A DNA stretch of 64,000 nucleotides from Orbilia blumenaviensis (GCA_036872755.1 JAVHNS010000001.1:1984001-2048000); one strand, 5' to 3'. Counted from the stretch's first letter, positions 34,964 through 47,930 are shown. Numbers and translations are program-made. The notes: generated by a model not told the origin, from the sequence alone.

Positions 34964-37900
34964 AATATTCTATAGAGGTTCTAGCATCTATATCTTTACG
35001 ACTGTGCACGTCATTCAGATATGGTATATCGTGCTACGGGTATACACAATTCCTGTTATGTAGCTAAACCATCGACGAGACCCCTTTCGAACTCCTGTTG
35101 ATACTTTCCTTGCATAGAGTGTCTACACTACACATACCTTAGTTTCATGTATAGATGAGAAAATGAATTATGAAATCTATTTCAGTTCCTAGAAAGATTT
35201 CAACGTAGTATAGCTCTGTTAAAGGAGCGTCGTATACTACGAGACTAAGCTTTATTGACGTTCACGTTGCTTAATATTTCTTGAGAGGTATCTTAGCATA
35301 GGATAGATATAGATTGGCCATACTGGTCTTACGGGGATCCAAACAAAAGAACACAGAAACAACACACAATATGGTCTTGTTGACACATAACGCTAAAGCG
35401 AGCACAACACAAATCTAGATCTGGGGCAAAGCATGACGATCGTTCGAAAGCAGCGCTTTGCAAAATACTAGTGTAATTAACTACGAGCTAGATTAAGCGT
35501 AATTAAGCCCCAGAAATCAGTACTAGTTAAGGCTTAACATAACACATAATCAATCAATAACCCTACGGAATTGCCCAATCAAATTGACATCATTGGCCGC
35601 CAGTCTCGTAATGTTGCACCACGTTACACACCAACGAGACCACGTTACACCATATATGCCGCGAGGCCGATCGACAACATGGCATTTGGGGATGTGTTGT
35701 ATTATCATTTTTTTAACAGCACAATACATTACGACGCAAATATCGACCAAAATCTTATGAGATCTCGAGATGGACGAGCTGCTGCACGGTGGAAGCCGAT
35801 AATATGCGCGCTTAAGAATCCCCTAAGTATCAGTCTATAGATGGGTAAGTACCCAGGTAACATGCTCTGGGTGTACAAGTACCCTTAAGGCCCCTATTTA
35901 GGCTCTCCTGAATGATTTTGTTCTCCTAAGTACTAGTCTAAAGGAATCAAATTTTGGAGTGCGAGGTATCCAAAATTCCCATCCATTCCCCATCGATGCA
36001 TCCATTCCCCTGCCATATCAAAGATGTTCATGGCGACATCTCTGACTCTCGGCCTGCCCCTTAAAGCACATTTCGCGAATTCCGCACCCGTCCATGGATC
36101 GCCAAATTCAACCAGATCCATATATTAACTAATCCAGGTCGCAAGGACTGCCGAGACTCTCTAAGGTCTCACATTGAGTTCGCACTGTTTCCACATGCGG
36201 ATCACATACATGACGCCTATTTTACTAATAACTAGTACTTCATTAGCGGTTACATTATAAAATGGAGAGTAATCGAGAAGTCAAACTACCGGGCCGTCTA
36301 ATACTCTTTAATCCGGCATTAGAATATTAGGAGGGAGAGTACAATTCGAGAATTCTTGTGTTGAAACACGATGAACAGTAGCCTAGTAGGCAATTATTAC
36401 TTCGCACTCATAACTACCCCTTGATTCAGCCGCCTCCGATTTCTACGAGATAATGCCCGTAATTTTAAGAAGTAGGTCTCTAAATAATGGAACACCTGCA
36501 TCCGTGGATGAATAATTATTTGGATAAAAGAGCGCACGGAACAATTTGATACAGTCTAAATTACAAATAGTATTTCCAATCAGGTTCCATATTACGGTGT
36601 CGACACGTCTAGCATATCCGACTTTTGATTGGTCTCGTAAACTTGCGACCCGGTCTGCATATGCCCGCACCCATTTAGGGTAGGCACCTCGTTGGGTATT
36701 TCACCTTGAGGAGGCAATGTTGCTACACCCGCATTGATTATAGGCAGGCTCACAGAAGAGCTCGAGACGAATCAGCTAATGCCGCAATCAGCAGTTATGG
36801 TTGATTTTAGTCTATCTATTGTTATTATAGTGAGGGGAAATATAGCTCTCTGCCTTTGCTGAATTCCCAAACCCTGGTCCAAAGCCAGGCCGTCAATCTG
36901 TTGTGTTTGGGTACTCAGGCGTACACGGGTTCATATAAATTTATATCCATCTAATACGAATGTGGAAATGGCCGGGTTAACTCAAACTTTAAGCTGTCAA
37001 CATAGAAATGTTAATTTAATTGAGTTTTTTTTTTTTTTTTTGTTGTCTCGGGCTGTTGAAATGACAGGTTCGCGCCATGGTATCAGTCTCGCCAAGCGCT
37101 ACCGTGCTTCAGCTTTCTTTCTTCGCACAAAGCCGACTGTAGGGAAGTACCGGAAGTAGCTCGTGTTCCTGACCCGATCGGCTTTCTATCACAGAAAATC
37201 GACAATTCAATCGCGCCATTGCGGCTATATATATATATACAGTCGTTCAGCAGAAGGGTTCCATATCGGGTCGCATGCATAGATAGCATCATGGATCTGA
37301 ATCTAAAACAACTTTAAACTCGGACGTGCTACATCCGCAACACTTCGCGAGTGTTTCTCCACCAATCGTGACGGAATCAGGCTATGCACTGGCCAGCGCT
37401 AGCACTGGGTAGTATTAGGCGATGATTCGGATCCACGGTAACCTCCTCGATTCCAGGAGATTGGTAACTACCCTCGGATCCTTCGGCCCTCTAGGCGTCC
37501 TCACAAGTGAGCAGCGTCAGATTTGGGGACGCGCCTAGGCGGAGAAGAATGGCGACTTTAAGCTTTATTTGAAGCGCCAAGTCAAACGGTATGGATATTT
37601 CTTATGTAACGCTGATAAAGATGCACCACCCACATCCAATAAATATCGCGGTTTATAACTGTATTATGATATTAGTTGGTACAACCCGGATTAGCCTACC
37701 GACATTCCGGATCTCAAAACAAGTTCAGCAATGAACAAACACTAGAATCACCTTTTATCTCAGCGGATGCAAATCGATCCGCCGGAGAGGATCGAATGAT
37801 GCACGATCTCACTGCTAGCTTGTACGAAGTTGAAGCGGCAATATTCTTGATTTCTCCGTTCATGTTTATAACTATCACCGTCTAAATTTAAAGGTACTTA

Positions 37901-37992
37901 AATACACAACGAGGACCCGCCAATGCAGGTCAGATATCAAGAAATTAGTGAAGACTAGACTTCTCCCAACCTATCAGTAACAGCTCAGCAAA
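34964..37992. other. Intergenic spacer (3.0 kb)
   Basis: No convincing gene. GGTCTCGT motifs lie at 35075(-), 35634(-) and 36631, with a related copy at 35602 that forms an imperfect inverted pair with the one at 35634. A T18 run lies at about 37025-37041. A 62-aa ATG-started minus-strand ORF (36121-35933) reads smoothly but has no recognisable domain or extension. Confidence 0.5.
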
Positions 37993-39545
37993 ATGGCACC
38001 TTCCAAGGAATTTCTCGCAGTTCTACTACTTCAAGCCGTTGGGACATACGCTCAGGCGCCACTTTATGGCCAATGTGGCGGTGTGAACTGGACAGGCCCA
38101 ACCAGTTGCGCTTCTGGAAGTACTTGCGTGTACTCGAACCCTTATTATTCTCAATGTCTCCCGGGAAACTCAAATCCAAACCCGACGACTACATTAGCCA
38201 CAACTACTAGGACAACCACTGCCGGCACCACGCCCGCCACTACAACTACAAGAGCTGCGACTACCACCCCAAGCGTGCCTGGTAATGAACCAGCCACATT
38301 CACGGCTAATCCCAATATTGGCCCTGGTGGCAGTAACTTCAGGGATTCCCCGCATTTCCGTGTCTACGGTGCCACGAGTACCTCAGCTGCGGACTCAGCG
38401 CTTAATATGCTTGAAGCTGCCTATAGCTGCTTTGTGGGCACTTTGGGTTGGCGGTCACCAGGTATGCAACCATAATTATCTTGCCAAAGATTACTTTGCT
38501 GACAAAGCCTTAAGGTCTTTCGTATAACGATAATACAGACAATGATGGCCCTTGGACCAAGATCAATATCTACTCGGTCAGCAATCTCCCTGGTGCAGCT
38601 GGTGTTATGCACGCGGACTATGCCACTGGCATGGCATGGCTGGAAGTTGTCCACCAGTATCTCACCATCCCTGGTGTGACAGTCCATGAATTAGGTCATG
38701 GCATGCACTACCACGAGAAAACGTGGGTTGACCAGGGCCGAACTGGTGCCTGGTGGGAAACTGTAGCCAATTTTGTGGCCGATACATTCAAGACATCCCC
38801 ACTCTGCGCAAGCGCTCGGTCTCAATACGGACAATCTGCCACTGCTACCGAGATCAACCTGAACAAAGTTATCGGAGACTCTTTCCAGGTTATCGTTGAC
38901 GGTTCTGTGGATACTGGAAACTATTATGAAGCATGGCCGTTTCTCGCTTATCTTACATACAACCCCGACGGTTATAGCGGCTTAGGCACCAATGCTCTTC
39001 GCAACCTCTTTCGACAATATGCTAAAAACAGTAATGAGACGCCCCTTCACACTCTCGCTCGGGTTTCTAACGCTGGCGTCGCTACTATTGTGGGAAGGTA
39101 CTGGGCTCGTATGGCATATGCCGACATCGGCCATCCAACTGCCGGCCAAGTCTTCCTCAATCAACGCAGCCGATTCAACTATGCCAATCTCGATTCTCAA
39201 GGTAACAACGTCTATAGGCCAAAGTCTGCCCGTCGCCCACAATATATGGGTGCCAATATCGTCCCATTGAAGAAATCTGGCGCTGTTACCGTCAATGTTT
39301 CGGTGTCTGGAGCTAATCTACCATATACCGCTACCCTTTCAATCCGAAACACCAGTTCCGGTGCTACCCGCTATGTCAACTTGTCCGGTGGGTCAACCTC
39401 TGCATCTGTCGCTAGCAACGAAGAGGCCACTTTCGTGATTGCAAACACGCCCGCAAACCCCATTCTTTATGATGCATTCAGTCTCTCTAGCGAAGTTAAG
39501 AATGGTCTTGACTACTCTGTTACCATCACAGGGGCCACCCCGTAA
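37993..39545 (+). CDS. Secreted CBM1 protein with HELGH metalloprotease-like domain (491 aa, two exons)
   Basis: Exons 37993-38461 and 38539-39545 (77-nt intron, GTATGC donor, AATACAG acceptor; phase 1 preserved). Signal peptide 1-20 is followed by a complete CBM1 cellulose-binding module (about 24-57; YGQCGG, WTGPTSC, NPYYSQC), then a Thr-rich linker (about 65-95). The large domain (about 100-491) has HELGHGMH at 206-213, an HExxH zinc-site signature, and ends in a beta-rich part from about 385. It resembles uncharacterised secreted fungal/bacterial proteins of the DUF6055 type (from memory). The architecture suggests an extracellular hydrolase or peptidase held on plant cell wall. Substrate unknown; catalytic activity is inferred only from the motif. 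Confidence 0.85.
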
Positions 39546-40185
39546 AAGCGAAGCTAGAGCGGTGGAATATTGAAAATCTTCGCTCAGGTAACCCAGTGAA
39601 GCCGAGCAATTTTCTTGATCTTACATACTGTATATAGTATCTCCTTCTGTAAATAAATCACACGGGTCCCTTCTCGTCGGGTAGAAAAAATAAAAGCAGT
39701 GTAAATAGTACATTTCTACTTCGTTATTGCATCCTGCGACGTAGGTGTCTCAGTTCTTCTATAAGTCCTCGCTGTACAACATTTCGAGAATATTACGATA
39801 TCAAAGCAGAGTTCTAGATGCACCTAGTGGGTTCTTCACCGTATCCATGCGTATAATTAAAGGGTTTCCGACTGTAAAGCTAACCTGGGCTAGTTAATAG
39901 CCCGGTTTAACAATTTTTGAAATGACATTTCCGCAGGCGGGGGAGGGGGGTGTATTCGGGCTCCAATATTGTACTTACCGTTCCACCGAAACCAATCCCA
40001 AAAGGAACGGCATCCTATCGAGTTTGTGATCGTTTTCCTTCATTGTATCCGGATATCCGTTCTCAGACTAATTTTGCGATAGAATGGTTGTACAACCTCG
40101 AAAGCGTATTTAAGGTTCTTACCCATGTTCTATTGGAGAGTCGATTCTACTAGGTGTGGAGGGTACCGGGTCTAGAACCCCAATA

Positions 40186-40218
40186 AAGGTAACACGAAGG
40201 TAACACGAAGGTAACGTG
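40186..40218. repeat. 11-bp tandem repeat, three copies
   Basis: AAGGTAACACG is repeated at 40186 and 40197, with a diverged third copy (AAGGTAACGTG) at 40208. Confidence 0.9.
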
Positions 40219-41285
40219 TTGAGATGTTGTGTTCCCTAACTACGTTACATCCATAGACTAGCTATATCCTACCCGGCAGCAAACCCCCAACTCGGCCATG
40301 CATCATGCACACTGCCCTAGAAATTTGGGCATTAACACGTAGGTACCTAGGTGTATCCCGTTACCCGTGCACATGCTTCATCTACTTCCTTTTTTCTCTT
40401 AGTTCCTTGTCAAAGCTATGCCGAGTCAATGCCCTGGCTCAACAAGCTCAATTAAGCCTTCCCAGAACCCCTTTTCGCGTAATTTGGCACTTTAAGACTT
40501 CGATTTCAATAGCAGTTATTTCGTACGAGAGAAACTCGCACTCAGGGTCCTCGCCGTTTAGTCCGCCACGCTAACAGCGACACCGTGTAACTTTTAACCT
40601 CAACATCAAGCTAGCCAAACACCAAGGGCGAGCTTATTTTAACCAACATGTAGGATATTCTCCGTCCGTACTTTCGACGTGCACCAAATTTCAGTAATTA
40701 TTAAATTAAGGCATTTCACTTACCCGTCGACCCGTCAGAATTGTGACGTCACAGACGAACCTTTTCAATGTTCCCGTTGCCAATATTCTGGCCAGCTACC
40801 AAGCAGCCGACATATTTCATCTTAACTAGGCCTCGGCTACCGCCAAGCAACAGCATTTTCCCACCTATTCTTGAAGTTCTACCCGAGAGAGTGGGGCCAG
40901 CACATTGGCCAGCCTCCTGTGTCTGCATTCAACTCTAGATCTATCATGCTAGCTCTAGCCGAGCTCGCTTGGAAGTTTAATCCGTCCCGTTATCTACGAA
41001 AAACTCGCCATTCTTAGGAACGAACCATCTCTCTTAAATCATATTAATGTATTAAGGTTTTTTAATATTAATATGGCATTATTGAGGGATTTTGTAGGTA
41101 TGGGATTGTGAGAATGCCATAGATTTAATAGAGTTGGCTGGATGCATTTACAAGGTGCGGGGCTGATATACAGGCTAAGGCTATTGAAGCTAATGCGATA
41201 CAAGAATACTATATGGTACAGAACACAGTTGTATTTGTGTTTAAAAATTCATGCGGGCTAAGCGAGAGAAATAAAAATGGGAGGG

Positions 41286-41395
41286 ATTAATCAACGAATA
41301 AACGGAAGAGGTGGAGGATTTGAACCCACCCGAACTGTAAATTTTGCTGATGGGCCCTCTGGGACGCATTTATGCACACCCGAGGTTTGGACACA
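41286..41395 (-). repeat. tRNA-like (possible SINE head) fragment
   Basis: On the minus strand, GGTTCAAATCC (41326-41316) matches the RNA polymerase III B box. The upstream sequence vaguely recalls a tRNA 5' half. The T-stem does not pair properly, so it is not a functional tRNA gene. No A-tail was found nearby. Confidence 0.3.
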
Positions 41396-44300
41396 ACAAA
41401 AAAATTTACGATAAACAAGAATCACATGAAATATTTTCTACTTTGTGTTAGTCCTAGTTATAATAGTCAAGATATCTGGAAAGGGCGGCCTGTTGTGGAG
41501 CATTTGAATTTATGGATTCAGACCTGCAATGTATGTCGCAAAACAATTAAGAGGTCAAGGGTTTTGGTGACCGTGCATGTGAGGTTTTGCTCGGATGAAT
41601 GCAATTTGCCCCTTGTACAAAGTAGTCTACTTGGCATAGAGTATCCGGTGAAGGAGATAATATCAATATCTTATGAGTATTAGGATATTATCTAACCATG
41701 TTGGCTTTCATCAGATCGCTATAGTGCTGCTACGGTGCTAATTAAAATTTGTGCGCCTTCTAGGTTGACTATGTGTATAGTAATCACCATAAACTTTATA
41801 TTATATCGATGGTTTTTGCTCCAGGGCTTGCTGAGCGTAGTTACAACTACAATTAATAGAAAAACAGGATCAGTAACATTTTAATACCAAAGCCATTAAT
41901 GCATTCGCGTCTTAAAATTATGGCAATGATTCGTAGGCTATTTTGTGGGATCGATCTTACTTTGATTACTACGTGCAGCAATCTAACTACCTATTCTGAC
42001 ACACGTACACAGAGTATTTTTTGCAGGTACAGGTTGTTGAAACATGGTAGATAAACCGGCTCCTGGAAATCATATCGCTTTAAATTGCAGATTTTGAATA
42101 TAGGTATGCCATACCATTACAGCAATCCCCGGGAATCAGAACTTTCACATCCTCAAGGGTTTGTAGAGGTTGTGTATAAACCTTGCAGGCTCCGCCTTAG
42201 ATGTTTTGGGTTAACCGCTAGATTATGCAGCATATCATGCCGTATTATATTGTGGTATTGCTATCGAAAAGAATGGCTATATTGCGGTTAGACGTTTCAA
42301 GACTCTCTTTTCAGAACACCATAATATGCATATATACAAATATTGATCAATCAATTGCACGTCACGGATAAAGAATAAACATTGGCGATTTCTTTATGTA
42401 GCGCCGATACCCAAACCCTTAGCTGACAGGTCTAATAAGGGATTCGACGCCTATATTTAATGTTCACTGCAATATATACAAAGTCTTTGAGGAGTCAGCA
42501 GGCAGTGAGCTCTGGAATGAATGGAGTTTTAATCAATTAATCCAAAGACAAGTATATCGACAGCGCCTAGGTATCGGATTCATAGAATTCTAGAGATAGA
42601 TACTGAAATGATTATAAATTACCTAGCTTAAGAGACTTTTGTAGTCATTGAGTTGCAAGTTTGGTATTGGCAGAACCTCTATAGTGACAAATAGTATTGT
42701 GTTAAAGACGCATTGATATATGATAGCCTGCTAGACCGCGTAGCTGTCTCACTTACGTAACAAACTAAGTAACCAGGCCCCCGCCGTTGGACTCCGACAC
42801 ACTGTTTCCTTTGGAAAAAAAAAATTATTCCCCAACCAATATATCCCTCTCGCCCTCCTACATACGGGAAACCGGCCTATAAAATGTCAGGTTGTAAAAT
42901 CTTCGGCTTGGCCTCCAGGTTCCCCATTATTGATTCAAGCAGATTGAAACGCCGCTCTTATCGATGGTGATTCGTTGGTGACTCGTAATCCAACATGTAC
43001 AAATACGCAGACATTATCTTAATAGTATTGGAGTGAATTATGAAATTATAAATATGTGGACGGCTGTTGTTTAGTCACATCCTATGGGACATGCGGGCGC
43101 TCTGGCATGGAATCCATTACTTTCGCCCCCCGGGAAACAACGAAGGAAAGAAAAAGAGGAAATAGAAAGAAGAAAAAGACTCTCGGAAGACCTAGCTGCT
43201 AATAGTGTGATCAGGATTGTAAATTGCCTGCACATGTACACACACGTAAATACTTCCCATAAGAGATCCAGAAAACTCCTTTCAATGTAGGCAATAACCA
43301 TGCTTCTAGAATACTGGATTAAAACTTGACTGTTTTGACCTGGGAAGAGCGGGAAGTCTATACACACCTGATTGATTGAATCCATGTCCTTATTACTCTC
43401 GTGTTATATGCGCATATATGCCCACGGCTAATGTAGGGTAGTATCCTCGGGTTTAAGAACTACATGTCTGTCTATTATTTCCCGCCCTTTCCGGTCGTAC
43501 CACCATGCACCTAGTCTTATAGCTTTGGTATCAAAATATTGGGAAGCAGGGGGTCAGTTTAAATTGATGGGGAAGTGGATCGACTGACCCAACAGGTCAA
43601 GGGGTTACAAGTTAAGTGGAATGCGTCGGTGCATGCGCATGTGCGACTGAGAAAGTTGCTACCGCTCGCTACCAGCTAAAACATTATTTGCCCAGGCCTA
43701 ATTATTTTTTATTAACTATCCGCAATTTTTTAATATTTGTCAAAAAATCGCATCTGCTATCGGTTATATACTGCGGGGAGAAGGGCGCATGGGCCAGGAT
43801 GTGATACGGGCTCGATCAATTAACCGCTTATATAATTCAATTTCAAGCGAGAAGGTGCTATTCCGATTGGCGTGTTCCAAATTTGGAAATGCAACACAGA
43901 AAAACATGACGTTATATTGTTCGAAAGGTAGATTGCTGCCGCTTTAATACTGGGAGTAGAAGGGGCTTTCTTTCTGGTCCGAGCTTAGGTAATTACTTCC
44001 TAGGCTTGGATTTTACAGTTTGTATAATATAGGCGGCTTGGTATTATAGATGGCCAACGGCACTCCATTGTGATGAACTGTTGTATCAGCTGATAGCTGC
44101 GCAAGTTTTATCCGCACGAAGAACAAAAAAAAAAAAACCTAGTGGAAGAAGTGGTCTGTGGCGAACAAGCCCTTGAAGCTTGGGATTTCATGGATTCACT
44201 GTGATGCTCTTGGTATACTGATCCTGGATATGATTGAAATTCCTCTGGCGTGATGTTGAATAGCAAAAATACTATAGCGTTGATTTTGTTCGCCCTTCGA

Positions 44301-44422
44301 CACCGATGCCGGGCCGGGTCCCGTAGATGATTAGAGCATACAGGTTCTTGAAAGCAATACCACACACAGACATATATTTTAATAATTTAACGTCAATCGA
44401 CCAAATCAGGTCACTCAAAAAG

Positions 44423-44429
44423 TATAAAA
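44423..44429 (+). promoter_or_regulatory. TATA box of the cysteine-rich peptide gene
   Basis: TATAAAA about 155 bp upstream of the ATG at 44584. The intervening leader is A/C-rich (CATCAA, CCTACCTACATT), typical of a well-expressed fungal transcript. Confidence 0.5.
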
Positions 44430-44583
44430 GGCCATGGATAAACCGCCCGAACACAAACCTCATCACTGAATCATCAACATCTCGATCTCATCAAGAAAAC
44501 CTATCTTTGACAACCCGAATCCTCGTCAACAGTCTATCCTACCTACCTACATTGTTGTTTTCAAATAATAAGCCTTCGACAAA

Positions 44584-44884
44584 ATGAAGATCGCAGCAAT
44601 CATCGTCGCTTTCGCAGCTCTCGCTGCTGCCTCCCCCGTTGCTGAGCCCAACGAGCTCCACCGTCGTAAGTACCTCGTTCTTGTATCTGATCATAACTGC
44701 TCTATTGGGCATCTCTGCCACTTTGGGTTCTAATTAAGTTTTCTACGAAGGATCCTGCCAAAGTGATTGTAGGGCATTGATTGGAACCTCTTGCAACAAG
44801 GCTTGCAAGAGTGCTACCAGCCCCAGCTGCCATGTCGCCTGCTACAACGCCCGATACCCTGGATGCATTCGCGAGTACTGCTAA
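44584..44884 (+). CDS. Small secreted cysteine-rich peptide with regular CX3C pattern (71 aa, two exons)
   Basis: Exons 44584-44665 and 44751-44884; intron 85 nt (GTAAGT donor, ACGAAG acceptor); 216 nt with stop. The signal peptide (MKIAAIIVAFAALAAASPVA) is followed by a short pro-segment ending in Arg-Arg, a Kex2-type site. The mature part would be about 45 residues with eight cysteines spaced C-X3-C-X7-C-X3-C-X7-C-X3-C-X7-C-X4-C. I do not recognise the family. The size, secretion signal, dibasic processing site and even cysteine number fit a secreted antimicrobial or effector-type peptide, but no activity can be claimed from sequence. A TATA box and a clean leader support expression. The second exon is not a long ORF, so gene finders may miss it. 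Confidence 0.8.
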
Positions 44885-46436
44885 ATACACAAATCGGAGT
44901 AAGTCACATCCATGATATCGACGGAGGTTAAGGGTGCCAAAATTGCTAAAAGGTCTATCAATGTAGAACGAACGATCCTACGGTCCCCAAAATCTGGCTA
45001 ATATGAAAGAGAGGTTTTGATTGGGGGCTCTAGGTTACGTTCTGACAAGGGCTATTGTCACTGACTAGCACACCCGAACGATTGAGGTCAAAACACTTAC
45101 ACGTTACACCCCGTTTCTATTTTACCAAACACGTACAATCCTTCAAACTGTATATTCATTATATATTGCCTCTCGGCAATGCATGTACACAGACTCTTGA
45201 TTCTTTTATATAAACGCATTTCTATAACATCACAGAAAAGTAAATACCCAACTTTCAGGACGGGTTCGCTTCTTCTATGTTAGTCTCGCCACTATATGAA
45301 TTCAAAACATTAGCTGATTTTATTTTATGATACTCGAACGCACATTTCATAATATTTATAATATAAACCTTTTGGGAGCGTGTCCGTACATATTCCTGCA
45401 AAGGCATGGGGCCTAACCGAAAATGAATAAAAGGTAGGTAGGTAAGTCAGGAATTAAATAACTAAGTATTTCTCAGGTGTATATGCAGTTGGGTTTACGC
45501 GGTCCAAAAACCTCCAGGCCTCCTTATTGGCATCTACATCTATAAAGCCTCTAAATTTAAGGTGCTATGAATATTGAACTAGGGCATCGTTTTCTAATTG
45601 TTGTAAACGTGGTATCGTTCAATAACTATAGTGTGAGGGTGAGTCGTCTAGGAATTAGCTTGTGAGTGAATTCTTGTAAACTTTGAGGTATCATAACTAG
45701 GGTCTTAACCTTTAGTGCTTCCTTGACACTGCCCAAATACCGACGAGACGAGACCAGGCTCAACTCTCTTTTTCATCTTCAGAATGCAACAATATCAAGT
45801 TGTGTTGTACGAGGGCACTGCGTTGTTTTTGGCGAAACAAGCGTCAAAACTCTTGCGGAACCAAAGCACGTCTGGTCTAGTTGGAGCACGTCCCGAAAAC
45901 CGCTCAATTCCGTTGTATGACATGTCTGCGGATACTTTACTTTGCCTTTGATCCGCCTACGTTTAGTAGTTACAGTTGATGAGCACCATTATATAAACTA
46001 CTGGACCCAGTTGGCCCGTTGGTCCCGGTCGGGTCCGTCTCGACGTCCCGAGCCAATGACCTGAACGGCAAGCCATCATACGAGCGTATCGCCAGAGCGG
46101 TTCAATCTCTGAGCTCACGCTCATTAACTACCGGTATATACCATAAGCTCATTCATGTATTTGTGGATTTGCGGGGCCATTCTCTAACATAAAACGGCCG
46201 CTAGCATGCCGCTACATTACATGCGCATGCAGTTGATATTAATCCTTGTGCACGAAGTTCTGAATGGCGTTTGTGCTCGGAGCAGGGGCCCGACATCGAC
46301 ACAGCGTGATAATCACCCGACGTTACAACGTGTACATTCACACACAACACCGGATGTGAGGAGTACATAAATCACCTTCCTCTCGCAACTTTGCGCGGAT
46401 TGTAATGAAAAAAGGTCTGGTTACGAGACTGCTGTA
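44885..46436. other. Intergenic spacer (1.6 kb)
   Basis: No gene seen. It includes the 3' flank of the peptide gene and the promoter of the fumarate reductase gene. A double motif (ACGAGACGAGACC) lies at about 45744-45756. Confidence 0.5.
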
Positions 46437-47930
46437 ATGAGTCGCCTTCGTATACTGACTCTCTTCTCTCTTGGCGTTTTCGGACTTCTCATAGCATATT
46501 TCTACAACCTCAGGATGGCAATGGCGCCGATTGCTCGGACCGACGAGGTCGCAAAGTTGGGCGCGATAGTCGTGGGCTCGGGACTCGCGGGCCTGTCGGC
46601 GGCAAGTCAATTGGTTTCACACGGAATTCCAGTTCGCCTGTTGGAACGTGCGGCAAAACCCGGAGGCAACTCCATCAAAGCCTCGTCTGGTATCAATGGT
46701 GCCCCGACAAAGTATCAACCTGTTGCGGATGATGCCTTCTATACGGATACCGTCAAATCGGCTGGAAAGGCTATGGCCGCTTTGACGGCGCATCGGGAGA
46801 AACTCATTAGCACATTGACGAATTCTTCCTCCGGCGCGGTATCATGGCTCGTTGATAGCAAAGGGATAGACCTTAGCAAAGTAGCACAACTCGGTGGTCA
46901 CACGTTTCCTCGAACACACCGCGGGGCTGGCCAAACACCACCAGGATTCTCAATTGTCAGTACGCTATTGAAGTCACTAAAAGATTCACCCTTATTTCAG
47001 CTACAAACATCATGTACTGTTACCAAAGTCCTTCAAGCAGACCAACGTGTGACAGGTGTGGAATACGCGTGCGAGGATGGTGAGAAACAAGAACTTCACG
47101 GCCCTGTTATCTTTGCAGCGGGAGGGTTTGGAGGTGATGCAGAAGGACTTCTCGCACAATACAGGCCTGACCTAGCCGGATATCCGTCAACAAATGACCC
47201 GCGACCAGGTACACAACCGCTTTTAACTGCATTGGGGGCTCAACTCGTCGATATGGACCTCGTTCAAGTCCACCCGTCCGGTTTCGTCGACCCCGCGAAC
47301 TCGTCGTCGCCTCTAAAATTTCTAGCGGCAGAAGTTCTGCGGGGAGAAGGTGGCTTGCTGTTGATAAATGGGAAACGCTTCATCAATGAGCTGGAGACAC
47401 GCGAAAACGTCACCAACGCAATTGTCGCTACGGCACCTACGTCGACACTACCAAAACAATGGACAGTGCAGCTAGTTCTTGACGAAGGAACTTATAGTGC
47501 CGCGAAATCACACATCGATTTCTATATATTCAAAGGCCTTATGAAGAAGGCAACGATTGCCGACCTCGGCGAGCATGCCTTGGAGTCTATACGTCAATAC
47601 GCATTGTCAGCGACGGGGGCGCAGGCAGATCCATTTCACCGAACCTCATTTGCACACTGGGCGCTGACAGATCCTACTCCAGACTCTGTTATCTATACAG
47701 GAGTAGTGACTCCTGTAGTGCACTTTACAATGGGAGGAGTGCTGATAAGCGATAAAGCAGAGGTGCTTAAGGAAGATGGCGAAAAGATTGAAGGGCTTTG
47801 GGGAGCAGGAGAAGTTACTGGCGGTGTTCACGGTGGGAACAGGCTCGGGGGCTCCTCACTTTTAGAATGTGTGGTATTTGGCAGAACAGCAGGGGATCAA
47901 TGTGTGGAATACATTAACGGCTCCAAATAA
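46437..47930 (+). CDS. FAD-dependent fumarate reductase, Osm1/Frd1 type (497 aa)
   Basis: Single exon. Full-length member of the soluble fumarate reductase family, which reduces fumarate to succinate using FAD and, in yeast, helps reoxidise FADH2 under low oxygen, including for oxidative folding in the ER. Residues 5-22 are a hydrophobic anchor or targeting segment. The Rossmann motif GSGLAG is at 47-52 and Glu70 ends the second beta strand. GGNSIKASSGINGA at 76-89 is the FAD-contact loop. RTHRGAGQTPPG and HPSGF lie in the substrate domain. The C-terminal signature (GEVTGGVHGGNRLGG then SLLECVVFGR, about 456-482) is intact. It is a housekeeping-type gene with no functional link to its neighbours. 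The start at 46437 includes the anchor; internal ATGs at about residue 27 are alternatives. Confidence 0.93.
   Translation: MSRLRILTLFSLGVFGLLIAYFYNLRMAMAPIARTDEVAKLGAIVVGSGLAGLSAASQLVSHGIPVRLLERAAKPGGNSIKASSGINGAPTKYQPVADDAFYTDTVKSAGKAMAALTAHREKLISTLTNSSSGAVSWLVDSKGIDLSKVAQLGGHTFPRTHRGAGQTPPGFSIVSTLLKSLKDSPLFQLQTSCTVTKVLQADQRVTGVEYACEDGEKQELHGPVIFAAGGFGGDAEGLLAQYRPDLAGYPSTNDPRPGTQPLLTALGAQLVDMDLVQVHPSGFVDPANSSSPLKFLAAEVLRGEGGLLLINGKRFINELETRENVTNAIVATAPTSTLPKQWTVQLVLDEGTYSAAKSHIDFYIFKGLMKKATIADLGEHALESIRQYALSATGAQADPFHRTSFAHWALTDPTPDSVIYTGVVTPVVHFTMGGVLISDKAEVLKEDGEKIEGLWGAGEVTGGVHGGNRLGGSSLLECVVFGRTAGDQCVEYINGSK

Larger units (their letters stand above)
39546..44422. other. Long intergenic spacer (4.9 kb)
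   Basis: No gene is supportable. It holds an 11-bp tandem repeat at 40186-40218, a tRNA-like B-box fragment at about 41316, and a 103-aa ORF at 41372-41683 with a CxxC...FCSxEC cysteine pattern but no other support. A GC-richer segment at about 40350-40920 has no open frame of note. Confidence 0.5.

Noticed and set aside
35933..36121. 62-aa ATG-started minus-strand ORF with plausible composition
   Set aside because: Too short to judge, no extension through introns found and no recognisable motif.
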